Origin: Spirochaetales bacterium
GTDB lineage: Bacteria > Spirochaetota > Spirochaetia > Sphaerochaetales > Sphaerochaetaceae
Reading direction: 5' to 3'
NCBI GenBank assembly: GCA_017614625.1
Contig: JAGABK010000102.1
Location: forward strand, 1 to 12,692
DNA length: 12,692 nucleotides
The notes under the pieces were generated by a model. It made no database searches. It was not told where the DNA came from and saw only the letters and a list, made by a program, of their open reading frames with translations. The translations under genes were made by a program, and so were the position numbers. Of this stretch, positions 1 to 6,531 are shown one piece after another (the first letter of the stretch is position 1; each line of letters begins with the position of its first letter).

Positions 1-354
1 ACCACTAAATTGTATTCGTTGATGGGAGAAAAAGCACATACTGGTCATCTTGCTGAAGACAAAACAGAATATTACGCAACAAAACTATGTGCTTTACTGG
101 AGTATTCATTCAATGGAAAAGTGTTTGATGATTGGTTTTTGCCAAGCAAAGATGAATTGAATCAGATTTATTTGACAATAAGGAAAATGTATCCCGACAA
201 TTTCGATACCTCTGTTCAATACTGGTCGTCCAGTGAGAGTGAAACTTCGGATAAAGCATATAATGCCTGGTTGCAGGACTTTAAAACCGGAGGACAGGAT
301 ATGTATGGAGGCCGCTATTACAGCGGCTATGTCCGGCCTGTGCGGGCTTTCTGA
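1..354 (+). CDS. DUF1566/Lcl-type C-terminal domain protein (5' truncated)
   Basis: The reading frame is open to the left edge of the window, so only the last ~117 residues are present and the true start is missing. The visible part has the hallmarks of the DUF1566 / Legionella collagen-like C-terminal (Lcl_C) family, which has a C-type-lectin-like fold: DWFLPSKDEL, then YWSSSE, then an A-W..F.(T)G segment, and the family-typical ending YVRPVRAF directly before the TGA stop. Such domains usually sit at the C-terminus of secreted or surface lipoproteins, and several diversity-generating retroelements use them as variable proteins. Base composition is much more AT-rich than the rest of the window (18 of 60 bases are G or C at 61-120). 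No terminator follows. Family assignment is firm; biological role is unknown. Confidence 0.8.
   Translation, partial: TTKLYSLMGEKAHTGHLAEDKTEYYATKLCALLEYSFNGKVFDDWFLPSKDELNQIYLTIRKMYPDNFDTSVQYWSSSESETSDKAYNAWLQDFKTGGQDMYGGRYYSGYVRPVRAF
311..327 (+). repeat. Perfect 6-bp inverted repeat near the 3' end of the DUF1566 gene
   Basis: GCCGCT (311-316) and AGCGGC (322-327) are perfect inverted repeats around a 5-nt loop, inside the codons just before the conserved YVRPVRAF ending. No T-run follows, so it is not an intrinsic terminator. GC-rich tails with hairpins are known near variable repeats of diversity-generating retroelements, but chance is an adequate explanation here. Confidence 0.4.
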
Positions 355-389
355 CGTGCATGCCGCTCCATCGGAAGAATGAAGCCTGA

Positions 390-437
390 ATTATTGCCGT
401 AATTATTGTCGGAATTGTTGTCATAATCGTCGGCAAA
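390..437 (+). repeat. Degenerate 12-nt tandem repeat, four units
   Basis: Four consecutive 12-mers resemble each other: ATTATTGCCGTA, ATTATTGTCGGA, ATTGTTGTCATA and ATCGTCGGCAAA. The first three place a TTG(C/T)C(G/A) hexamer every 12 bp (394, 406, 418), and the last of these is the -35 of the downstream gene. Read from 390 the stretch gives a hydrophobic I/V-rich peptide between two stops with no start codon, so it could be the remnant of a membrane segment. It lies in the 123-base gap between the DUF1566 fragment and the AlbA_2 gene. Confidence 0.4.
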
Positions 438-446
438 TGATATCAT
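418..446 (+). promoter_or_regulatory. Predicted sigma70-type extended -10 promoter of the AlbA_2 gene
   Basis: The -35 is TTGTCA (418-423, 5 of 6 consensus) and, after a 17-bp spacer, the -10 is TATCAT (441-446, 5 of 6), preceded by the TGn extension (438-440). The predicted start near 453 leaves a ~25-nt leader that contains GGAGGG at 467-472, correctly spaced for the ATG at 478. The 10-mer ATGATATCAT (437-446) is a perfect palindrome and recurs at 8765-8774. Confidence 0.65.
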
Positions 447-477
447 TGTCTCAGAACACTATCCTTGGAGGGCTTCA

Positions 478-1977
478 ATGGCATTGCCGATCGACATCAA
501 TGCGCTGGTTTCCGGCAGAAGGGTTGAATCTTCGAGAATTGAATACAAAGCCTCGTGGAATCCGGAGAGTTGCATCCACACTCTCTGTGCATTTGCAAAT
601 GATCTGGAGAATCAGGACGGCGGATACATCATTCTGGGAGTGGATGAAAAAGACGGCAGGCCGGTCCTTCCTCCAAAGGGGATTGATCCCGACAGTGTCG
701 ATATCATACAGAAAGAGATTCTCAGGTATTGTCATTTCATAGATCCTTTCTATTCTCCGAGAATCGAGATTTGTGAATCAGAAGGCAGAACCCTTATTGT
801 TCTATGGGCGATTGCCGGGACTTCAAGACCTTACAGCGCAAGCCGGAATGTGTATGCCAACCAGCAGAACAAGGCATATTACGTCAGAATAGGTTCAAGC
901 ACCATGGTTGCGGAATCAGAAGTGCTCAAACAGCTGTTTGACAATTCCTCAAGGCTTTCGTTCGACGACAGGATCAATCCTCATGCGGATGTTTCGGACC
1001 TGAATGCATCGCTCATGATCGAACATCTTAAAGCTGTTGAAAGCGACCTGTATCAGCTTGCTTCCGACATGAGCCTTGAGGAAATCGCGGAGAGCATGAA
1101 TCTTCTGGGTGGTCCGGAGGTGATGAGAATGCCAAAAAACGTGGGGCTTCTGATGTTCTCGCGGAAAACCCAGAAATACTTTCCGGAAGCGGTGATCGAG
1201 GTTGTGAACAAGCCGGATCCGACAGGCGAGAACATGATTGAAAGGACATTCCGCGGTACCCTGCAGGATCAGCTTCAGGATGCGCTTGAGTATATCGGCA
1301 ACAGTATACTGTGCGAGAAGATAACGAAGCCTGAGGGGAGTCTGACCTCTAGGCGTTGCTGGAACTATCCTTACCGGGCAATCAAGGAAATTCTGGCAAA
1401 CGCCGTTTATCACAGGGACTATCAGGTCAATGAACCGATAACTGTTACGTGTACTCCCCAATACATGGAAATCAGAAGCTTTCCCGGATTCGATTGGTCG
1501 ATAACGGATCAGATGATTGAGAAGATGGATTTCAAGTCAAACGGATATTACCGCAACAGACGCATAGGGAACTACCTAAAGGAGCTTCAGCTTACTGAGG
1601 GTCGTAACACCGGTATTCCCATGACAGTCAGAGCCCTCCTTGAGAACGGATCCCGGAAACCTGTTTTCATCAATGATTACCAGAGACGGTCCCTGACGGT
1701 AAGAATCCCGATTCATGAAGAGTTTATCAACCTTGATGCGGATGCTTTTGAAGTCCGCGAGAGGCCGTCATCGTACAGGACCAGAAGCCGTTTGAAGGAA
1801 GACATCATCAACGTGCTCAAAAGCGGAGAATGCAGCGCACGGGAGATTTCAAGGAGGCTTGGCTACAGCGGTGTGTCCGTTTCGTTGAACAATGCGCTGC
1901 AATCCCTGATGGATGACAAAGTCATCTCTGTATCCGGAATAGGACGGGCTACCACGTATTCGCTGAACCGTTTTTAA
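478..1977 (+). CDS. AlbA_2 (Schlafen-type) / GHKL ATPase-like / winged-helix protein
   Basis: A 499-residue protein of the broad COG2865-like group often annotated as putative transcriptional regulator or ATP-binding protein. Residues ~10-145 form an AlbA_2 (divergent AAA_4, Schlafen-core-like) domain: SRIEYKAS with E22, FAND...GGYIILGVDEKDG at 39-60, and YYVRIGSST at 135-143. Residues ~295-410 resemble the HATPase_c_4/RecG-like C-terminal module: AIKEILANAVYHRDY at 301-315, and RNRRIGNYL...EGRNTGIP at 359-381. Residues ~437-499 form a winged helix (AREISRRLGYS) that probably binds DNA. GGAGGG five nt before the ATG supports the start. The 3' end overlaps convergent aroD by 4 nt. Composition is AT-richer than genes to the right, suggesting acquisition. 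Partners and target are unknown; a regulator or an RNA-processing/defence protein are both possible. Confidence 0.8.
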   Translation: MALPIDINALVSGRRVESSRIEYKASWNPESCIHTLCAFANDLENQDGGYIILGVDEKDGRPVLPPKGIDPDSVDIIQKEILRYCHFIDPFYSPRIEICESEGRTLIVLWAIAGTSRPYSASRNVYANQQNKAYYVRIGSSTMVAESEVLKQLFDNSSRLSFDDRINPHADVSDLNASLMIEHLKAVESDLYQLASDMSLEEIAESMNLLGGPEVMRMPKNVGLLMFSRKTQKYFPEAVIEVVNKPDPTGENMIERTFRGTLQDQLQDALEYIGNSILCEKITKPEGSLTSRRCWNYPYRAIKEILANAVYHRDYQVNEPITVTCTPQYMEIRSFPGFDWSITDQMIEKMDFKSNGYYRNRRIGNYLKELQLTEGRNTGIPMTVRALLENGSRKPVFINDYQRRSLTVRIPIHEEFINLDADAFEVRERPSSYRTRSRLKEDIINVLKSGECSAREISRRLGYSGVSVSLNNALQSLMDDKVISVSGIGRATTYSLNRF

Positions 1978-2621
1978 GCCTCAATCCTGCGGAAAAGCTC
2001 CTCCGGAGAGGGAAGTCCGATTCCGTTGGGGTCGGATTCGCTGCAGTAGGTGAGCATGCTGCCCAGCTCCCTGTAGCGCAGCCTTGTCTCGAGGCCGAAG
2101 GGCCCCATGCCGACCAGGATCTTGCGGGGGATGTTGGCCAGGAGTTCCGAGAGATGGAAGAATTCGGAGACATCGGCCCGGGAAGAGAGGCGGACGGCGA
2201 ATTTGGGGATCTGTCCGCAGGAGGAGACCACGCGGGCAAGCTCGGGGAGGTCCCGCGGGATGCCTGAGAAGTCGTGAAGCGAGCGGATGATGTCCACGCC
2301 GCGGCCCATGAGATTGTATTCGAGGGACGGGAAGTTCAGGTCGACCTCCATGTCCACGAAGGAGAAGGGGGCCTGGGAGAGGTCCTTCAGGAGGGCCTTG
2401 CGCCCGTCCTCGGAGCCGGTATAGCGGCCGCCGTCGCGCTGTCTGCGGACGGTTAGGATGACGGGGAGGTCTGTCTGGGAGGGGAAAAGGCCGGCTTTTG
2501 GGATTTCGGATTTCCTGAGCATGTCGGCGCGCAGTTCCACCATGGAGACGTAGGCGCGGTTTCGCGAGAGGATGGCCTTGTTTTCCCGCATTGTGGGTGC
2601 GTCGAGCGTGATACAGAGCAT
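1974..2621 (-). CDS. aroD: 3-dehydroquinate dehydratase, type I
   Basis: Converts 3-dehydroquinate to 3-dehydroshikimate in the cytoplasmic shikimate pathway, through a Schiff base on lysine (type I chemistry). With the start at 2621 the product is 215 residues, normal for the family. Visible signatures are VELRAD (E29), LPVILTVR (52-59), VDMEVD (89-94), SLHDF with the catalytic-type histidine (H116), PKFAVR with the Schiff-base-type lysine (K140), VGMGPFG...R (170-180) and a C-terminal GLPSPEEL. The usual ...PGQ... of the substrate lid is not seen; this loop reads PSP, which is unusual. An upstream in-frame ATG at 2660 would add 13 residues without family resemblance, and the predicted -10 lies inside that extension, so the start at 2621 is preferred. 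No Shine-Dalgarno precedes it. The 3' end overlaps the AlbA_2 gene tail to tail. Confidence 0.88.
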   Translation of the reverse strand: MLCITLDAPTMRENKAILSRNRAYVSMVELRADMLRKSEIPKAGLFPSQTDLPVILTVRRQRDGGRYTGSEDGRKALLKDLSQAPFSFVDMEVDLNFPSLEYNLMGRGVDIIRSLHDFSGIPRDLPELARVVSSCGQIPKFAVRLSSRADVSEFFHLSELLANIPRKILVGMGPFGLETRLRYRELGSMLTYCSESDPNGIGLPSPEELFRRIEA

Positions 2622-2656
2622 GTTGGGATTATAGCATGGTGGACATGATTTGTCTC
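2621..2656 (-). promoter_or_regulatory. aroD promoter, predicted leaderless
   Basis: On the minus strand, GAGACA (2656-2651; 4 of 6) is followed by a 17-bp spacer and a perfect TATAAT (2633-2628) carrying a TGC extension (2636-2634). Only CCCAAC separates the -10 from the ATG, so the expected +1 is the A of the start codon at 2621. There is no ribosome binding site in that interval. The -35 lies within the spacer of the divergent ABC-F promoter. Confidence 0.65.
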
Positions 2657-2677
2657 TCATGGTAAAAATGATTAGCC
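2640..2677 (+). promoter_or_regulatory. ABC-F gene promoter, predicted near-leaderless
   Basis: TGGACA (2640-2645; 5 of 6) is followed by a 17-bp spacer and TAAAAA (2663-2668; 4 of 6), with a TGG extension at 2660-2662. The expected +1 falls at about 2674-2678 and the ATG is at 2678, leaving a leader of 0-4 nt. The sequence before the ATG has no Shine-Dalgarno. The -35 is embedded in the spacer of the divergent aroD promoter. Confidence 0.5.
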
Positions 2678-4678
2678 ATGGGTATCCTTCAGGTTCAGAA
2701 CATAGACCTGTCGTTCGGCGACAGGACTCTTCTATCCAATGTCTCTCTCACGCTGGGCGAACACGCCCGGGCCGCTCTCGCCGGCGGAAACGGGGAGGGC
2801 AAGTCCACGCTCATGAAGATCATCGCGGGCCTGATGCCCTGCGACGCAGGTTCGATCACAAAGACCAAGGGCATGAGGATATCCTATCTGCCCCAGAGCG
2901 ACATAGTCCTGAAGGACAACACGGTCTACGAGGAGATAGAGAAGGGCTTCGAGCGCTTCCGGACCAATCTGGAACGCCAGCACGAGATCGAGAGCCTTCT
3001 GACCACGAGCCATACGGATGCGCTTCTTATGGAGCTGCACGAGCTTCAGGAGAGCCTTCTGGCATCGGACTGGTACGACAGGGAGAGGACGATCTCCGAG
3101 ATCTCCAAGGGCCTGGGTCTCACGCAGAAGGACCTGAGCCGTCCCTGCAGTGAGTTCTCCGGCGGCTACCAGATGAGGATCGCCCTGGCCAAGGTGCTGT
3201 GCGAGAGCCCGGACCTGATGATGCTGGACGAGCCGACCAACTATCTGGACATTGAGGCGCGCGTGTGGCTGGAGAGCTTTCTCAAGAGCTACAAGGGCTC
3301 GGTGCTTCTGGTCTGCCACGACAAGGGCTTTCTGGACGACACGGTCAACGAGGTCTACGAGCTTTTCAACGCCCGCCTGACGCGCTACAGCGGAAACTAC
3401 ACGTTCTACGAGAACCAGAGACGCCTGGAGATCCAGCAGCTTGAGGCGGCGTACCAGAAACAGCAGGCGGAGATCGAGCGCACGGAGCAGTTCATCGAGC
3501 GCTTCCGCTACAAGGCCACCAAGGCCAAGCAGGTGCAGAGCCGCATCAAGGCGCTGGACAGGATAGAGCCGGTGGTGGTTCCCAGCCATCTGAAGACTCT
3601 GCGCTTTTCGTTCCCCGAGCCGCCCCACAGCCCGAACGACATGGTCGTTATTGAGAACCTCACGAAGAAATACGGGTCCCAGGTGGTGTTCAGCGGGTTC
3701 GACATGGTGGTCAACAAGGGCCAGCGCCTGGCCGTGACGGGACACAACGGAATTGGAAAGAGCACGCTGCTCCGCATCATCGCGGGGCAGGATTCCGATA
3801 TCGAGGGCATCGCGCGCCTGGGAACGGGCGTGAAGGTGGGCTACTACGCCCAGGACACCGCCGATTCGCTGGATATGGGCGGAACGGTCTTCGACCAGGT
3901 CTCGGCCTACGGCTCCGAGGGCGCCATCCGCAACGCGCTGGGTTCGTTCCTGTTCTCCGGCGACGACATCCACAAGAAGGCCAGCGTGCTTTCAGGAGGG
4001 GAGAGGTCGCGCCTGGCGTTGCTGAAGATCCTTCTGCAGCCTGCGAGCCTCCTGATCCTCGACGAGCCGACCAACCATCTGGACATCAACTCCAAGGACA
4101 TGCTCCTGAACGCCCTGCAGAACTACAAGGGCACCATAATCTTCGTAAGCCACGACGCCTATTTCATCCGCGCCCTGGCCGACAGGATCCTCTATCTCTC
4201 CGAAGGCGCGCCTGAGTTCTTCAACGGCGACTACGACTACTTCCAGTGGAAGCTGGATGAGCGTCTGGGCATCCCCACGGGTCCCGGTTCGCAGAAGAAC
4301 GATGTCCTTAAGAACGGCTTCCCATCCGTAAACGCGCCCAAACAGGACGTTCAGGCCTCCGACGAGGCCTTCAGGGCTTCCTTCAACTTCGACAGGAAAC
4401 CTGCGGTCATGGACAGGTCCGAGGCCAACAGGCTGCGCAACAGGCGCAACAAGCTCAAGGGCGAGCTCGAGAGCCTGATGAAGCAGGTTGACGACCTGGA
4501 GCTGAGGATCTCCGAGGTCAACGCCCTGATGAACCTTGCCGAGAACTACAGCAACGCCGAGAAGATCGGAAAGCTTGTCAAGGAGAAGGCCGTACTCGAG
4601 GACGAGAAGAACGCCCTTGAGCTGGAGTGGATAGACAAGTCGGATGAATACGAGAAGGAGTTCGGCTCCGAAGCCTAG
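2678..4678 (+). CDS. ABC-F family ATPase (ribosome-associated)
   Basis: A soluble 666-residue protein with two fused ABC cassettes and no membrane segments, the layout of ABC-F translation factors (Uup/YheS/EttA group), which bind the ribosomal E site. Cassette 1: Walker A GGNGEGKST (36-44), signature FSGGYQMR (160-167), Walker B LMMLDEPTNYLD (180-191). The interdomain linker (~240-315) is basic and helical. Cassette 2: Walker A GHNGIGKST (355-363), LSGGE (438-442), Walker B LLILDEPTNHLD (458-469). Residues ~578-660 form a charged coiled-coil extension as in Uup-type members. The EPTN(Y/H)LD pair is typical of ABC-F. The subfamily, housekeeping or antibiotic-protecting, cannot be settled from sequence inspection. 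Its last 4 nt (CTAG) overlap the convergent partner gene of the helicase operon. Confidence 0.92.
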   Translation: MGILQVQNIDLSFGDRTLLSNVSLTLGEHARAALAGGNGEGKSTLMKIIAGLMPCDAGSITKTKGMRISYLPQSDIVLKDNTVYEEIEKGFERFRTNLERQHEIESLLTTSHTDALLMELHELQESLLASDWYDRERTISEISKGLGLTQKDLSRPCSEFSGGYQMRIALAKVLCESPDLMMLDEPTNYLDIEARVWLESFLKSYKGSVLLVCHDKGFLDDTVNEVYELFNARLTRYSGNYTFYENQRRLEIQQLEAAYQKQQAEIERTEQFIERFRYKATKAKQVQSRIKALDRIEPVVVPSHLKTLRFSFPEPPHSPNDMVVIENLTKKYGSQVVFSGFDMVVNKGQRLAVTGHNGIGKSTLLRIIAGQDSDIEGIARLGTGVKVGYYAQDTADSLDMGGTVFDQVSAYGSEGAIRNALGSFLFSGDDIHKKASVLSGGERSRLALLKILLQPASLLILDEPTNHLDINSKDMLLNALQNYKGTIIFVSHDAYFIRALADRILYLSEGAPEFFNGDYDYFQWKLDERLGIPTGPGSQKNDVLKNGFPSVNAPKQDVQASDEAFRASFNFDRKPAVMDRSEANRLRNRRNKLKGELESLMKQVDDLELRISEVNALMNLAENYSNAEKIGKLVKEKAVLEDEKNALELEWIDKSDEYEKEFGSEA

Positions 4679-6531
4679 GCTAGGCTCCAGCGCATCTCGG
4701 TGGCCATGAACACGGACGAGACCGGAATGCCGCGCTCGCCGTTTCCCGGAAGAACCTTCACACGCAGGATATCCTTGCCGCTGCTGTCCTTGATCATGTC
4801 GATGGGCATGGCAACTATCATTCCGTCGGTCAGTTCAAGTTCCAGAAGGGTGGCGCCGCCCTTGAGAAGCCTCTTGAGGGCCGCGACCTTTGCGCTGTAG
4901 TCGAAGCCTCCGATCCTTGCCCTGGTGGCGAACCTGAAGTTCTTTCCAATCTGGTCCTTGGAGACTATGAGGCGTCCGTCGATAAGCGCTTTGACGTCTT
5001 CCGTAAGGCATCCCTGTCTCTGAGCCTCGTCCAGAAGCTCCTGCTTCAGGGCGGCACTGTCCGGTCCGGCTGTTTCGGCGTTCTTCACGAACGGTTTTTC
5101 CGGAAGCGCGAAGGTCTGCGGGGCTTCGTTGCTGTCCGAATCCGATATACGTATCGCGCCTTCGGGTATGGGAAGGTGGTCCATGTCCAGCGAGTAGGCC
5201 AAAATCTCCTGCCACTGGCGGAAGGTCCTTCTGTCCATGACTATCATGCCGTCTCCGGCGACGGAGACTATGTGCTCCTGAAGCTTGGGATGGCCCGTGA
5301 CGATCCTGAAGACCTGCGGGTCGCACCTCAGCAGTATCCCGTCATACAGCCTGATCCTCGAAAGCGATTTCTCCCACTGTTCAAGAGGGAAGATGGGAGC
5401 CGCTTCGCCCAGATAGCTGCGGATTTCACCTGCATCTATGCCGGCCTCCAGGGCGCGCTGGAAGCTGTCCTTGCTCAATCTGTAGGTCACCAGCTTGTCG
5501 CAGATGACTATGTCTGCGAAGAGGAAGAGTATGTCGTCCGCATCGGGGACTCCGAAGTACGAGACGGCCATGTCGGTGTCCGCATGGATGGGAGAGCGCC
5601 CTTCGGCAGGAGCGAATGCGGTTTCGTTGAAATGTACCGAAGTGCCGCTCTCATGGAGGATTCCGAAGCATTCAAGCAGTTTCAGGACATCGTTCGCAGT
5701 CTCCTCGTCCGTGCGCATCATTATCCTGAGCAGCCTTGCGGCGGCGTCCTTTACGATGCTGTGGGTCCTGAGGATTCCCAGGAAGGAGGCGATGGAAGCG
5801 CCGTGTTCAAGTCCCGCGCAGCGGACGGCGAGGTTCAGGACGTCGGACTCCAGAAGCCCGCGGGCGGCGGTTCTGTCAATTATGAATCTTCCTTCTTCCA
5901 CGATCGTAGCTCCGCTTGAGACGAAAAGGGCGCGCAGCAGCTTGAAGACCAGCGCTATGTCATCGGCCGGGAACTGGGGAAAGACGGACTGCAGGCGTCC
6001 GGACTTGAGGAAGTGGTGTGCATTCGATTCGCGGGTGGGGACGCTGCCGTTGGAAAGCAGGTTCAGCATGGCGAAGACGACGTTCCTGTCCACGTGCGGG
6101 AAGCCGCCGGCGGTTCCGAGGTCTTCTCCCAGGACGGCGTCGGGATCGAGATACCTGTCCAGGTCGTCGGCCAGGACGGGGTTGATGAAGATCTCGTTCT
6201 CGGAGCCTATGACAAGCAACCTGTCGCGCAGGTTGGCCAGGGCCGTCAGGAGGACGGGATAGCTGTCGTCCGAGAAGAACGCGTGCACGTCCGAGGGGCT
6301 GACCCTGCCTGCAAGGCGCAGGAAGGAGAGGTATCTGACATCGGCCTGATCCAGGGAGGCGCAGATGTTCGCACGGTTCTGAGCGTTGAGCAGGAAGGAG
6401 AGTATCTTGCCGTTGAGGACCGGCTTGTGGTAGGGCGTCTGGACCCTGCCCAGAACGAGGTTCGCGACGAGGAAGTAGTAGGGGTCGTCGAGCGAGTTCA
6501 GATAGTCGGTGAAGATCTCGTTGGCGTTCAT
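4675..6531 (-). CDS. XPB-helicase partner with Helicase_C_3-type domain
   Basis: A 618-residue protein encoded directly after the XPB helicase, with an ATGA start/stop overlap (6528-6531) that implies translational coupling. Residues ~1-310 are helical and unassigned. Residues ~315-455 resemble the Helicase_C_3 (XPB/Ssl2 N-terminal) domain: ILFLFADIVI, then TYRLSKDSFQRALEAG, then LRCDP and GMIVMDRR. The helicase itself has a related domain at its N-terminus, so the two may share ancestry. The C-terminus (~530-618) is beta-rich (LLELELTDG...VAMPIDMI) and could be a small WYL- or SH3-like barrel. No helicase or nuclease motifs are visible. In Actinobacteria an XPB gene is likewise next to a helicase-associated protein of unknown function (Rv0861c/Rv0862c in M. 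tuberculosis, from memory). A DNA-binding or regulatory subunit is an inference. Confidence 0.75.
   Translation of the reverse strand: MNANEIFTDYLNSLDDPYYFLVANLVLGRVQTPYHKPVLNGKILSFLLNAQNRANICASLDQADVRYLSFLRLAGRVSPSDVHAFFSDDSYPVLLTALANLRDRLLVIGSENEIFINPVLADDLDRYLDPDAVLGEDLGTAGGFPHVDRNVVFAMLNLLSNGSVPTRESNAHHFLKSGRLQSVFPQFPADDIALVFKLLRALFVSSGATIVEEGRFIIDRTAARGLLESDVLNLAVRCAGLEHGASIASFLGILRTHSIVKDAAARLLRIMMRTDEETANDVLKLLECFGILHESGTSVHFNETAFAPAEGRSPIHADTDMAVSYFGVPDADDILFLFADIVICDKLVTYRLSKDSFQRALEAGIDAGEIRSYLGEAAPIFPLEQWEKSLSRIRLYDGILLRCDPQVFRIVTGHPKLQEHIVSVAGDGMIVMDRRTFRQWQEILAYSLDMDHLPIPEGAIRISDSDSNEAPQTFALPEKPFVKNAETAGPDSAALKQELLDEAQRQGCLTEDVKALIDGRLIVSKDQIGKNFRFATRARIGGFDYSAKVAALKRLLKGGATLLELELTDGMIVAMPIDMIKDSSGKDILRVKVLPGNGERGIPVSSVFMATEMRWSLA

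Noticed and set aside
374..402. Mini-gene starting ATG AAG at 379
   Set aside because: Only seven codons before a stop; the hydrophobic stretch after it is in another frame, so at most a decayed remnant.
355..440. Template repeat of a diversity-generating retroelement next to the DUF1566 gene
   Set aside because: The minus strand is rich in AAY codons, but the segment does not match the DUF1566 3' end in either orientation and no reverse transcriptase follows.
2732..3973. Long (413-codon) open frame antisense to the ABC-F gene
   Set aside because: It mirrors the strongly GC-ending codons of the ABC-F gene; its translation is low-complexity (L, V, H, R, D rich) with no recognisable domain.
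4663..4690. Possible terminator hairpin at the ABC-F / helicase-partner junction
   Set aside because: Short GC stems (GGCT...AGCC) exist but no T-run follows on either strand.
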